A stretch of 64,000 bases of DNA, taken from assembly GCA_009363175.1 (NCBI GenBank), contig CP045205.1:3968001-4032000 (forward strand), in the 5' to 3' direction. Positions within the stretch are counted from its first letter, which is position 1. Every line of letters starts with the position of its first letter. Of the stretch, positions 44,919-54,093 are shown piece by piece. Source of the DNA: Citrobacter telavivensis (GTDB lineage Bacteria > Pseudomonadota > Gammaproteobacteria > Enterobacterales > Enterobacteriaceae). The position numbers and the translations under genes were made by a program. The notes beneath the pieces are model-generated. The model made no database searches, had not been told where the DNA came from, and saw nothing but the letters and a program-made list of their open reading frames with translations.

Positions 44919-46271
44919 TCATTTCCGTGACTGATACTTGGCCAGCACCTGATCGACCATTTCAGGCGCCATTCCCAGGTAATTTGCCGGATCGGTCAGT
45001 TGGTGAATCAGTTGCGGATCCAGTCGCTGTGCAACTGTCGGCATGGCGTTCAGCACGTCTGCCAGGTGACCGCCCTTCTCATTGACGATACGACAGGCGT
45101 CATAGACGACATCGTGGGCATCCTGGCGACCGATGTACGGAGCCAGTCCCATCATCACGGCTTCTGCCACAATCAGTCCATTGGTCATTCCCAGATTGCG
45201 CAGCATCGCCGCTTCATCGACCTCCAGTCCCGCCAGCATAAAGTTGGCCTGATGCAGCGCGCCTGCGCTCAACACGAAACTTTCCGGGATCGCAATCCAC
45301 TCCGCATGCCACGGCCCGGTCGCGCGTTCCAGATCCTGAACCATCGCATCCAGCATCAGTCCGGCCTGTTGACGAACGCCTTTTGCACAGGCCAGCATCA
45401 GTTCGCTGGAGATAGGGTTGCGTTTTTGCGGCATGGTGCTGCTCGCACCGCGTCCTTTTACGAACGGTTCATACAGTTCGCCAAACTCGTTCGACGCCAT
45501 CAGCATCACGTCATACGCAATCTTCCCTAACGAACCGGTCATGACCGCCAGCAGGTTCACCGCTTCGGCAAAGCCGTCGCGCGCCACGTGCCAGGTGGAA
45601 GTGGGAACATTGAGGCCCAACTCTTCCATCAGCGCTTTTTGTACCGCCAATCCTTTATCGCCCAGCGACGCCAGCGTGCCGGCAGCCCCGGCAAATTCAC
45701 CGACCAGCACGCGGGGACGCGCCTGTTGCAGACGTTCGGCATGGCGTTCAAACATGTCCAGCCAGATGGCGGCTTTATAGCCAAAAGTCACCGGCAGCGC
45801 CTGCTGTAAGTGGGTGCGTCCGGCCATCGGCGTATCACGATAGCGCAGCGCCAGGTCAGCCAGCGTCGCACGCAACCGGTCCATGTCCGCCTCGAGCAGT
45901 TCAAAGGCATCACGAATTTGCAGAACCACCGCCGTGTCCATAATGTCCTGCGTCGTCGCTCCCCAGTGCACGTAGCCGCCAGACTCGCCAGCCTGCTTTG
46001 AAATCTGGTGAACGAGCGGCAGGATCGGATAACCGACGATTTCCGTCTCATGGCGCAGCAAATCGAAATCCAGCGTATCGGCATTGCACTTCTCGGCGAT
46101 CTCTTTGGCTGCCGCTTCCGGGATCACCCCACATCGCGCCTGCGCTTTGGCGAGCGCGACCTCCACTTCGACATATTTGCGAATGAGTTCGTAGTCATCA
46201 AACACCGCACGCATTGCCGGTGTACCAAAAGAATCTCTAAATAAAACAGAATCCATTACATTCGAAGCCAT
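44919..46271 (-). CDS. Fumarase/aspartase-superfamily lyase (PcaB/PurB-like)
   Basis: 450 residues. Superfamily signature GRGASSTMPQKRNP (residues 273-286) with the catalytic Ser277/278 loop; HWGATTQD at 102-109 and GRTHLQQALP at 151-160 form the other two conserved regions. Of known members it looks most like 3-carboxymuconate cycloisomerase and adenylosuccinate lyase types. No other beta-ketoadipate genes are present, so a real PcaB role is doubtful. It more likely eliminates fumarate from an N-succinyl or similar dicarboxylate brought in by the adjacent transporter. Divergent from a GntR regulator. Confidence 0.82.
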   Translation of the reverse strand: MASNVMDSVLFRDSFGTPAMRAVFDDYELIRKYVEVEVALAKAQARCGVIPEAAAKEIAEKCNADTLDFDLLRHETEIVGYPILPLVHQISKQAGESGGYVHWGATTQDIMDTAVVLQIRDAFELLEADMDRLRATLADLALRYRDTPMAGRTHLQQALPVTFGYKAAIWLDMFERHAERLQQARPRVLVGEFAGAAGTLASLGDKGLAVQKALMEELGLNVPTSTWHVARDGFAEAVNLLAVMTGSLGKIAYDVMLMASNEFGELYEPFVKGRGASSTMPQKRNPISSELMLACAKGVRQQAGLMLDAMVQDLERATGPWHAEWIAIPESFVLSAGALHQANFMLAGLEVDEAAMLRNLGMTNGLIVAEAVMMGLAPYIGRQDAHDVVYDACRIVNEKGGHLADVLNAMPTVAQRLDPQLIHQLTDPANYLGMAPEMVDQVLAKYQSRK

Positions 46272-46345
46272 AAATCCCCCGGTTTAATCCGATAGTGATA
46301 AGATGTGTGTCTGCCCCGGTTTACACCTCAGCCGGGACAGCTTAA

Positions 46346-46436
46346 ATGTCCGAACATAAAACAATGTCCGTACATTTTAAATGTACGGACATTTATAATA
46401 ATCATGATGAATGTATGGAATAGCCCGTACACATTT
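46346..46436. promoter_or_regulatory. GntR operator cluster (three dyads)
   Basis: The central site (46363-46393) is a perfect 31-bp palindrome with 15-bp arms, half-site AATGTCCGTACATTT, centred on one T. Flanking weaker dyads: ATGT-N4-ACAT (46346-46357) and TGTATGG-N6-CCGTACA (46412-46431). Three sites within 91 bp between divergent genes suggest cooperative binding by the adjacent GntR protein and a shared control of both directions. Confidence 0.75.
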
Positions 46437-46473
46437 TTGTGACTGTGATCATTAATTATTTGATGAAACTGCG

Positions 46474-47208
46474 ATGAAAGAATCTCTGTACAAGCGGATA
46501 GCCCGTGAACTGGCCCATCAAATCTCGACGGGAACTTACCCACCGGGTTCACTGTTTCCGACAGAAATGGAACTGTGCGAAACCTGGCAGGTGAGCCGTC
46601 ACACCATGCGCGAAGCGTTGCGGGAATTAACGGAACAGGGGCTGATTTCGCGGCGTAAAGGCGCAGGTACGCGCGTATGTGAACCGCAGGCGAGCGGGGT
46701 TAACCATCCGCTGTCGCATCTGGAAGATCTGCTGCTGTTGGCGAAGAACAACCTGCGGGTGATTAAGAAGATCGATGAGATTGTGGCGGATATTGAGCTT
46801 TCTCAGCTGATAGACTGTCCGCCAGGCTCACGCTGGCTACATATCGCCAGTATTCGCGAGGATGCGCAAAACCCGGACGCCCCCATTTGCTGGACGGACA
46901 GTTACGCCAGCACCGATTACTCCAGGCTGCGCACGTTTATCCGTGACGATCCGCACTCGCTGATTAGCGATCTGATCGAAACGCACTACGGGATTAAGAG
47001 CCACGAAGTACATCAGACGATCACCGCCGTTGGTGTGCCAAAGAAAATCGCAAAGATACTGAATGTCGAGCCCGATTCTCCGGGGATGCGCATCGTGCGA
47101 CGCTATCGGGATCGAGACGGAAAGGTGTTCGAGACCACGATTTCAATTCACCCGGCGGGAAGGTATACCTGCTCTATCGTGTTGAAATCGCAGAATTCGG
47201 GGGAATGA
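46474..47208 (+). CDS. GntR/HutC-subfamily regulator with UTRA domain
   Basis: 244 residues. N-terminal winged helix (YKRIARELAHQISTG, then VSRHTMREALRELTEQGLISRRKGAGT, residues 1-65) and a UTRA ligand-binding domain (about 90-240). HutC-type regulators sense pathway intermediates. Divergent from the lyase-transporter operon with three dyads in between; probably represses it until the substrate or product binds. Confidence 0.88.
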   Translation: MKESLYKRIARELAHQISTGTYPPGSLFPTEMELCETWQVSRHTMREALRELTEQGLISRRKGAGTRVCEPQASGVNHPLSHLEDLLLLAKNNLRVIKKIDEIVADIELSQLIDCPPGSRWLHIASIREDAQNPDAPICWTDSYASTDYSRLRTFIRDDPHSLISDLIETHYGIKSHEVHQTITAVGVPKKIAKILNVEPDSPGMRIVRRYRDRDGKVFETTISIHPAGRYTCSIVLKSQNSGE

Positions 47209-47957
47209 GGGGGAATTTTGCATACCCTTTTAAAGTGAATATGACACCACCTGTAACAGGTTCCGTTCACCTCATGTTCGCAGCTTGTCTGGCACCCTTG
47301 CTCCTGTGAACGTGTTAAGGAGGCTCGTCGCCGCCTCCTTAACAATCCAGGCTCCCGGCAGGAAAATTGTCGCTTCGCGAATTATTCTCACCATCCATGG
47401 GGCTCCCCCCTTCGGGGCCAGCACAAGTGCTGTTCAAAATTGCTCCCGGCAATTTTGTCCTCCGCTTATTCCTTCAGGCTATCGGGTCGGGTGCGACTCA
47501 GCATCCCTGCTTCGCGCGCCCTGAACCCGCATCCCTGCGGGTTCCCCCGGCCTTACGGAAACACGTCGGCAATTTTCAGCCGGACCACTCCACACCTGAC
47601 CCTCTCAGCGGTTTGCTTTTTTGGCAGCAACATAAATTTATCCGGGAGGGAGGATGTTGAAGCGATGCCGTTGATCCGGCCTGAAAATCGATGAGGCGTT
47701 GACGGCTGACCGGGTCCGCCCGCAGGGAAGCGGGCGGAGGGGACGGCCTGCAGGGATGCAGGCTCGACCCCGACCCGACAGGCAGACGGCATAAGACGAA
47801 TGCACCACGAAGTGGCGATTTTCCTTGCCGGGAGCCAGGGTTGCAAGGGAGGCGGCGGAGAGCCTCCCTTGCACGTTCACGTGTGCTGTAGTTTCAGAGA
47901 ATCACTGAATACAAAGTGAACGTAAAATTTCTCAGAGTATCAGGTTCCCCTGACCCC
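47209..47957. other. 749-bp gap containing a large inverted-repeat element
   Basis: Between the ends of the gntR-type gene and rhlE. Positions 47305-47880 form an imperfect giant inverted repeat (described separately). Outside it I see no RNA gene. Several ORFs of 60-100 codons occur on both strands, but they run through the hairpins and lack ribosome sites, so I do not call them genes. Confidence 0.6.
47305..47880. repeat. Imperfect giant inverted repeat, possible mobile-element remnant
   Basis: The left arm (47305-47590, + strand) matches the right arm (47671-47880) read on the minus strand, in order: GTGAACGTG; a GC-rich hairpin AGGAGGCT..GCCGCCTCC; CAGGCTCCCGGCAGGAAAAT (right: CTGGCTCCCGGCAAGGAAAAT); TGTCGCTTCGCG; ATCGGGTCGGG; GCATCCCTGC; and TTTTCAGCCGGA. 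The left arm has about 70 extra bases near 47395-47465. Each arm carries further small hairpins, e.g. GAACCCGC..GCGGGTTC and CCGCCCGC..GCGGGCGG. It reads as two diverged copies of one element placed tail to tail. No transposase or integrase is present. Confidence 0.7.
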
Positions 47958-49331
47958 TTACTGTACTGGCGTAATTCTGCGTGGACGACGCGGCGGACGG
48001 GGCTTTTCGCCAGCCGGTTTCGCATCGCCTGTGCGGCGTGAAGGTTTAGCGCCGACTTTTGGCGCGCCACCGTCCTGACGACGCGGCTGCTGAGCGCGAC
48101 CCGCGCCCTGCCCTTGCCCCTGACCACGGCCTCGACCGCCGCCGCCGCCACGCTGCTGGCGACCATTCTCGATCGGCTCTGCTTTAATCGATGGATCCGG
48201 CTCATAGCCTGGCATGGCAATACGTGGGATCTCTTTTTTCAGCAGTTTTTCGATATCACGCAGCAGTTTGTGTTCATCAACACAGACCAGCGACAGCGCC
48301 TCACCGGTAGCCGCCGCACGCCCGGTACGACCGATACGGTGCACATAATCTTCCGGAACATTCGGCAGCTCGTAGTTCACCACGTGCGGCAGTTCTTCGA
48401 TATCCAGACCACGCGCGGCAATATCCGTTGCCACCAGCACGCGAATTTCACCTGATTTAAAATCAGCCAGCGCACGGGTACGCGCCCCCTGGCTCTTGTT
48501 GCCGTGGATCGCCGCACTGCGAATGCCATCTTTGTTCAGTTGTTCCGCCAGATGATTGGCGCCGTGTTTGGTACGGGTAAACACCAGCACCTGCTGCCAG
48601 TTCCCCTGGCCGATCATCTGCGATAACAGCTCACGTTTGCGTTTCTTATCCACAAAATGCACGTGCTGCGTGACCTGTTCTGAAGCCGTGTTGCGGCGTG
48701 CCACCTCAATTTCCAGTGGGTTATGCAGCAGCTTTTCGGCCAGCGCCTTGATCTCATCAGAGAATGTCGCAGAGAACAGCAGGTTCTGACGCTTCGCTGG
48801 TAGTTTCGCTAACACACGGCGAATATCGTGAATAAAGCCCATATCCAGCATACGGTCCGCTTCATCCAGCACCAGAATCTCAATCTGGTCCAGTTTCACC
48901 GCGTTCTGGTGTTCCAGGTCCAGCAAGCGGCCCGGCGTTGCAACCAGCACATCGACGCCGCCGCGCAGTTTCATCATCTGCGGGTTAATGCTCACGCCGC
49001 CAAAAACGACCAGCGAACGGATGTTCAGATACTTGCTGTAATCACGGACGTTTTCACCAATCTGCGCCGCCAGTTCACGCGTCGGCGTCAGGATCAGCGC
49101 CCGTACCGGACGGCGCGCTTTGTTGTGCGGCTGTTTAGTAATAAGGTGCTGTAACAGTGGCAGCGTAAAGCCTGCCGTTTTACCGGTACCAGTCTGCGCA
49201 CTCGCCATCAGGTCGCGACCTTCCAGCACGGCAGGGATTGCCTGCTGCTGAATAGGGGTAGGTTCACGGTAACCCTGCTCGGCAATGGCGCGCAGAATAT
49301 CAGGGTTCAAACCCAGGGAATCAAAAGACAT
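47958..49331 (-). CDS. rhlE: DEAD-box RNA helicase RhlE
   Basis: 457 residues. All DEAD-box motifs: Q motif GYREPTPIQQQAIP, motif I AQTGTGKT, Ia PTRELA, II DEAD, III SAT, IV-VI including ATDIAARGLD and HRIGRTGRA. The C-terminal tail is Arg/Gly/Gln-rich and low in complexity (RGGGGGRGRGQGQGQG), then basic and proline-rich, an RNA-binding tail. In E. coli RhlE affects ribosome assembly and RNA decay. Divergent from cecR. Confidence 0.96.
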   Translation of the reverse strand: MSFDSLGLNPDILRAIAEQGYREPTPIQQQAIPAVLEGRDLMASAQTGTGKTAGFTLPLLQHLITKQPHNKARRPVRALILTPTRELAAQIGENVRDYSKYLNIRSLVVFGGVSINPQMMKLRGGVDVLVATPGRLLDLEHQNAVKLDQIEILVLDEADRMLDMGFIHDIRRVLAKLPAKRQNLLFSATFSDEIKALAEKLLHNPLEIEVARRNTASEQVTQHVHFVDKKRKRELLSQMIGQGNWQQVLVFTRTKHGANHLAEQLNKDGIRSAAIHGNKSQGARTRALADFKSGEIRVLVATDIAARGLDIEELPHVVNYELPNVPEDYVHRIGRTGRAAATGEALSLVCVDEHKLLRDIEKLLKKEIPRIAMPGYEPDPSIKAEPIENGRQQRGGGGGRGRGQGQGQGAGRAQQPRRQDGGAPKVGAKPSRRTGDAKPAGEKPRPPRRPRRITPVQ

Positions 49332-49523
49332 AACTACTCCGAACCGCCCCGACCGTTCCCGGTGTCGTTTTCAGGGAGATACATACAATTTGGGAATGAC
49401 AAAAACCACAATGTCATGAAGGGGCGGAGTGTAGCAGTTTTTGTGACGCACCGCATAAATTATCCCTGTTACTGGGCCAGACAAAATACGCCATCAGACT
49501 GGACAAGGATGATTTTCAGTCAT

Positions 49524-49551
49524 AATCTTAATCAATCGATTGATTAAGATT
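49524..49551. promoter_or_regulatory. CecR operator
   Basis: A perfect 28-bp palindrome (half-site AATCTTAATCAATC) ending 11 nt before the cecR start. It lies between divergent rhlE and cecR, matching the known control of both by CecR in E. coli. Confidence 0.85.
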
Positions 49552-49562
49552 TAGGTCGCGTG

Positions 49563-50237
49563 ATGAATACTCCCACTATGACCACCAAAGGTGAACAGGC
49601 CAAAAGCCAGCTGATTGCCGCCGCACTGGCCCAGTTTGGCGAGTATGGCCTGCATGCCACCACTCGCGACATTGCCGCGCTGGCCGGGCAAAACATTGCC
49701 GCCATTACCTACTATTTTGGCTCAAAAGAGGATTTATACCTCGCCTGCGCCCAGTGGATTGCCGATTTCATTGGCAGTCAGTTTCGCCCGCACGCGGAAG
49801 ACGCCGAACGTTTATTCGCCCAGGCCCATCCCGACCGTGCCGCCATGCGCGAGCTGATTTTGCGCGCCTGTAAAAACATGATCATGCTGTTAACCCAGGA
49901 TGACACCGTGAATCTGAGCAAATTTATCTCGCGCGAACAGCTCTCCCCTACCGCGGCGTATCAGCGGGTGCACGAGCAGGTTATCGAGCCGCTGCACAGT
50001 CATCTGACCCGTCTCATCGCCGCGTATACCGGTTGCGACGCCCACGACACGCGCATGATTCTGCATACCCACGCGCTGCTCGGCGAAGTGTTGGCATTCC
50101 GTCTCGGTAAAGAAACCATTCTGTTACGTACCGGCTGGTCGCAGTTTGATGAAGAAAAAACGGCGCTGATTACGCAGACCGTGACCTGTCATATCGATCT
50201 TATTCTGCAAGGTTTATCGCAAAGGAGTCTGGACTGA
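49563..50237 (+). CDS. cecR: TetR-family regulator CecR (YbiH)
   Basis: 224 residues from the ATG at 49563 (a GTG one codon earlier is possible). Helix-turn-helix: AALAQFGEYGLHATTRDIAALAGQNIAAITYYFGSKEDL (given here only by its position, about residues 17-55), followed by DUF1956-type ligand domain. In E. coli CecR controls sensitivity to cefoperazone and chloramphenicol and regulates ybhGFSR and rhlE. Its TGA overlaps the ybhG ATG. Confidence 0.93.
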   Translation: MNTPTMTTKGEQAKSQLIAAALAQFGEYGLHATTRDIAALAGQNIAAITYYFGSKEDLYLACAQWIADFIGSQFRPHAEDAERLFAQAHPDRAAMRELILRACKNMIMLLTQDDTVNLSKFISREQLSPTAAYQRVHEQVIEPLHSHLTRLIAAYTGCDAHDTRMILHTHALLGEVLAFRLGKETILLRTGWSQFDEEKTALITQTVTCHIDLILQGLSQRSLD

Positions 50238-51232
50238 TGAAAAAGCCTGTCGTTATTGGCCTGGTGATCGCGGCGCTGCTCGCGGTGATTGCCGGTGGCA
50301 CATGGTGGTATCAAAGCCGGCAGGACAACGGACTGACGCTCTACGGCAACGTGGACATCCGTACCGTTAACCTCAGCTTTCGCGTCGGTGGTCGACTCGC
50401 ATCACTGACGGTGGATGAAGGCGATGCCATTAAAACAGGACAGGTGCTGGGCGAGCTGGATCATGCTCCCTATGAGAACGCCCTGATGCAGGCAAAAGCC
50501 GGTGTTTCCGTCGCGCAGGCCCAGTACGATTTGATGCTGGCGGGCTATCGTCAGGAAGAGATTGCCCAGGCAGCGGCAGCGGTGAAACAGGCACAGGCCG
50601 CCTATGATTACGCGCAGAATTTCTACAACCGTCAGCAGGGATTGTGGAAAAGCCGCACCATTTCCGCTAACGATCTGGAAAACGCCCGCTCTTCCCGCGA
50701 CCAGGCGTTGGCAACGTTGAAATCCGCACAGGACAAACTGAGTCAGTACCGCTCCGGTAATCGTGAACAGGATATCGCCCAGGCGAAAGCCAGCCTTGAA
50801 CAGGCGCAGGCACAGCTGGCGCAGGCGGAACTCGACCTCCATGACACCACGCTTGTCGCCCCGGCGAACGGCACGCTGTTAACCCGCGCGGTTGAGCCCG
50901 GCAGCATGCTCAGCGCAGGGGGTACCGTGCTGACGCTCTCCCTCACCCGACCGGTTTGGGTGCGCGCCTACGTCGACGAACGTCATCTTTCTCAGGCACA
51001 GCCGGGACGCGAAATCCTGCTGTACACCGATGGACGTCCCGACAAGCCGTATCACGGTAAAATCGGCTTTGTCTCCCCGACCGCAGAATTCACCCCGAAA
51101 ACGGTAGAGACGCCGGACCTGCGTACCGATCTGGTTTACCGCCTGCGTATTGTTGTCACCGATGCCGACGACGCCCTGCGCCAGGGCATGCCGGTGACGG
51201 TGAAGTTCGGCAACGAGGCTGGACATGAATGA
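50237..51232 (+). CDS. ybhG: Membrane-fusion protein YbhG of the YbhGFSR exporter
   Basis: 331 residues, HlyD/EmrA-type periplasmic adaptor. One N-terminal membrane anchor (about residues 5-26), a lipoyl half NVDIRTVNLSFRVGGRL and ...APANGTLLTRAVEPGSML..., and a long alpha-helical hairpin (about 75-190) with heptad Ala/Gln repeats. It would bridge YbhSR to an outer-membrane channel, as for other ABC-type tripartite exporters. Overlaps cecR and ybhF at either end. Confidence 0.92.
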   Translation: MKKPVVIGLVIAALLAVIAGGTWWYQSRQDNGLTLYGNVDIRTVNLSFRVGGRLASLTVDEGDAIKTGQVLGELDHAPYENALMQAKAGVSVAQAQYDLMLAGYRQEEIAQAAAAVKQAQAAYDYAQNFYNRQQGLWKSRTISANDLENARSSRDQALATLKSAQDKLSQYRSGNREQDIAQAKASLEQAQAQLAQAELDLHDTTLVAPANGTLLTRAVEPGSMLSAGGTVLTLSLTRPVWVRAYVDERHLSQAQPGREILLYTDGRPDKPYHGKIGFVSPTAEFTPKTVETPDLRTDLVYRLRIVVTDADDALRQGMPVTVKFGNEAGHE

Positions 51233-52961
51233 CGCCGTCATCACGCTGAGCGGGCTGACTAAACGTTTTTCCGGACTGGAAAAGCCGGCAGTCGCCCCGC
51301 TCGACTGTACGATTCACGCCGGATACGTGACCGGTCTGGTGGGACCGGACGGTGCAGGGAAAACCACGCTGATGAGAATGCTGGCGGGTTTGTTGAGGCC
51401 GGACGGCGGCAGCGCAACGGTGATTGGCTTTGATCCGATTAAAAACGACAGCGCGCTGCACGCGGTGCTGGGTTACATGCCACAAAAATTTGGCCTGTAT
51501 GAAGATCTCACCGTGATGGAGAACCTCAACCTATACGCCGATTTACGCAGCGTTACAGGCGATGTGCGGGAAAAAACCTTTGCCCGCCTGCTGGAATTCA
51601 CCTCGCTCGGCCCGTTTACCGGTCGTCTGGCGGGAAAACTCTCCGGCGGGATGAAACAGAAACTGGGGCTGGCCTGTACGCTGGTCGGTGAACCCAAAGT
51701 ACTGTTACTGGATGAACCCGGCGTCGGCGTTGACCCCATCTCACGGCGCGAACTATGGCAGATGGTGCACGAACTGGCGGGCGACGGGATGCTGATCCTG
51801 TGGAGCACGTCGTATCTGGATGAAGCCGAACAGTGTCGGGACGTTCTGCTGATGAACGAAGGCGAACTGCTGTATCAGGGCGAACCGACTCAACTGACAC
51901 AAACCATGGCCGGGCGCAGTTTTCTGATGCACAGCCCACAGGAAAACAACCGTAAATTGCTCCAGCGGGCGCTGAAACTACCGCAGGTCAGCGACGGCAT
52001 GATCCAGGGGAAATCGGTTCGTCTGATCCTGAAAAAAGAGGCCACAGCAGACGATATTCGCCGCGGCAACGGCATGCCGGCGATCGATATCAGCGAAACC
52101 GCGCCACGCTTCGAAGATGCGTTTATCGATCTGCTGGGCGGGGCTGCCACCTCTGAATCGCCGCTGGGCGCCATTTTGCACACCGTCGAAGGGACACCGG
52201 GCGAAACGGTGATTGAAGCGAAAGCCCTGACCAAGAAATTCGGCGATTTCGCCGCCACCGATCACGTTGATTTTGCCGTCCAGCGCGGGGAAATTTTTGG
52301 CCTGCTGGGCCCCAACGGCGCGGGAAAATCCACGACCTTTAAAATGATGTGCGGCCTGCTGGTGCCCACTTCCGGCAAAGCGCTGGTGCTGGACATGGAT
52401 CTGAAAGTCAGCTCCGGTAAGGCGCGTCAGCATCTGGGCTATATGGCACAAAAATTTTCGCTGTACGGCAACCTGACGGTGGAGCAAAACCTGCGCTTTT
52501 TCTCCGGCGTTTATGGCCTGCGAGGACGTGCGCAGAACGAAAAAATTGCCCGCATGAGCGAGGCGTTTGGCCTGAAAAGTATCGCCTCGCATGCCACCGA
52601 TGAACTCCCACTGGGCTTTAAGCAGCGTCTGGCGCTGGCCTGTTCGCTGATGCACGAACCCGACATTCTGTTTCTCGACGAACCCACTTCTGGCGTCGAT
52701 CCCCTCACCCGCCGCGAGTTCTGGCTGCATATCAACAGCATGGTGGAAAAAGGCGTGACGGTGATGGTGACGACGCACTTTATGGACGAAGCGGAATATT
52801 GCGACCGTATCGGCCTGGTCTATCGCGGGAAGCTGATTGCCAGCGGCACGCCGGACGACCTGAAGGCGCAGGCGGCCGATGATGACACGCCGGATCCGAC
52901 CATGGAACAGGCATTCATCCGGCTGATTAATGACTGGGATAAGGAGCACGGCAATGCGTAA
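51225..52961 (+). CDS. ybhF: Double ABC ATPase YbhF
   Basis: 578 residues with two ABC modules: Walker A GPDGAGKTT near residue 39 and GPNGAGKST near residue 365; signatures LSGGMKQK and, in the second module, a degenerate LPLGFKQR; Walker B LLLDEPGVGVD and LFLDEPTSGVD. The missing SGG in the second signature suggests asymmetric ATP hydrolysis. Powers YbhSR; E. coli YbhFSR has been linked to Na+/Li+ and drug efflux. Confidence 0.93.
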   Translation: MNDAVITLSGLTKRFSGLEKPAVAPLDCTIHAGYVTGLVGPDGAGKTTLMRMLAGLLRPDGGSATVIGFDPIKNDSALHAVLGYMPQKFGLYEDLTVMENLNLYADLRSVTGDVREKTFARLLEFTSLGPFTGRLAGKLSGGMKQKLGLACTLVGEPKVLLLDEPGVGVDPISRRELWQMVHELAGDGMLILWSTSYLDEAEQCRDVLLMNEGELLYQGEPTQLTQTMAGRSFLMHSPQENNRKLLQRALKLPQVSDGMIQGKSVRLILKKEATADDIRRGNGMPAIDISETAPRFEDAFIDLLGGAATSESPLGAILHTVEGTPGETVIEAKALTKKFGDFAATDHVDFAVQRGEIFGLLGPNGAGKSTTFKMMCGLLVPTSGKALVLDMDLKVSSGKARQHLGYMAQKFSLYGNLTVEQNLRFFSGVYGLRGRAQNEKIARMSEAFGLKSIASHATDELPLGFKQRLALACSLMHEPDILFLDEPTSGVDPLTRREFWLHINSMVEKGVTVMVTTHFMDEAEYCDRIGLVYRGKLIASGTPDDLKAQAADDDTPDPTMEQAFIRLINDWDKEHGNA

Positions 52962-54087
52962 CCGCCTTCTCTCCTGGCGCCGCGTGCGGGCGCTGTGCGT
53001 CAAAGAGACGCGACAGATCGTCCGCGACCCCAGTAGCTGGCTGATTGCTGTGGTCATCCCACTGCTGCTGCTGTTTATTTTTGGCTACGGCATTAACCTC
53101 GATTCCAGCAAGCTGCGGGTAGGGATCCTGCTTGAACAGCAAAGCGAAGAGGCGCTGGACTTTGCCCACACAATGACCGGTTCGCCGTACATTGACGCCA
53201 CTATCAGCGATAACCGCAAGGCGCTGATTGAAAAAATGCAGGCCGGGCGCATTCGTGGGCTGGTGGTCATTCCGGTCGATTTCGCCCAACAAATGGCGCG
53301 CGCCAACGACACCGCACCGATTCAGGTGATTACCGACGGCAGTGAACCCAATACCGCCAACTTCGTACAGGGCTATGTGGAAGGCATCTGGCAAATCTGG
53401 CAGATGCAGCGAGCGGAAGATCGCGGGGAAACGTTTGAACCGCTGATTGAAGTGCAGACCCGCTACTGGTTCAACCCGGCGGCCATCAGTCAGCATTTTA
53501 TTATCCCCGGCGCGGTGACGATCATCATGACGGTGATCGGCGCGATCCTCACCTCGCTGGTCGTCGCGCGCGAATGGGAACGCGGTACGATGGAAGCATT
53601 GCTCTCCACCGAAGTGACGCGCGCCGAGCTGCTGCTGTGTAAACTCATCCCCTACTATTTCCTCGGCATGCTGGCAATGCTGCTGTGTATGCTGGTATCG
53701 GTGTTTATTCTCGGCGTCCCGTATCGCGGATCGTTACTGCTGCTGTTTTTCATCACCAGCCTGTTTTTACTCAGCACGCTGGGGATGGGGCTGTTGATTT
53801 CCACCATCACCCGCAACCAGTTTAATGCCGCCCAGGTGGCGCTTAACGCCGCTTTTTTACCGTCGATTATGCTGTCAGGCTTTATTTTCCAGATAGACAG
53901 CATGCCCGCGGTGATCCGCGCGGTGACCTACATTATTCCGGCGCGTTACTTCGTCAGCACGCTGCAAAGCCTGTTTCTCGCTGGTAATATTCCGGTGGTG
54001 CTGATTGTCAACGTGCTGTTTTTAATCGCTTCGGCGGTGATGTTTATTGGTCTGACGTGGATAAAAACCAAACGTCGGCTGGATTGA
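52954..54087 (+). CDS. ybhS: ABC-2 permease YbhS
   Basis: 377 residues from the ATG at 52954, which overlaps the end of ybhF by 8 nt and has AAGGAG upstream; an earlier ATG 8 codons upstream is less likely. ABC-2 (YhiH/YbhS) architecture: one N-terminal helix (about 28-44), a periplasmic domain (about 45-175), then five helices with REWERGTMEALL in the coupling region. Forms a heterodimer with YbhR. Confidence 0.93.
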   Translation: MRNRLLSWRRVRALCVKETRQIVRDPSSWLIAVVIPLLLLFIFGYGINLDSSKLRVGILLEQQSEEALDFAHTMTGSPYIDATISDNRKALIEKMQAGRIRGLVVIPVDFAQQMARANDTAPIQVITDGSEPNTANFVQGYVEGIWQIWQMQRAEDRGETFEPLIEVQTRYWFNPAAISQHFIIPGAVTIIMTVIGAILTSLVVAREWERGTMEALLSTEVTRAELLLCKLIPYYFLGMLAMLLCMLVSVFILGVPYRGSLLLLFFITSLFLLSTLGMGLLISTITRNQFNAAQVALNAAFLPSIMLSGFIFQIDSMPAVIRAVTYIIPARYFVSTLQSLFLAGNIPVVLIVNVLFLIASAVMFIGLTWIKTKRRLD

Positions 54088-54093
54088 TGATTT

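Noticed and set aside
44919..46271. Lyase as purB (adenylosuccinate lyase) or pcaB proper
   Set aside because: The conserved purB neighbourhood (mnmA, hflD) and the pca genes are absent, and the gene is tied to a DASS transporter and a GntR regulator. A catabolic role is more likely.
47440..47880. Several 60-100 codon ORFs in the inverted-repeat element
   Set aside because: They overlap each other on both strands, run through hairpins and have no ribosome site. I cannot support any as coding.
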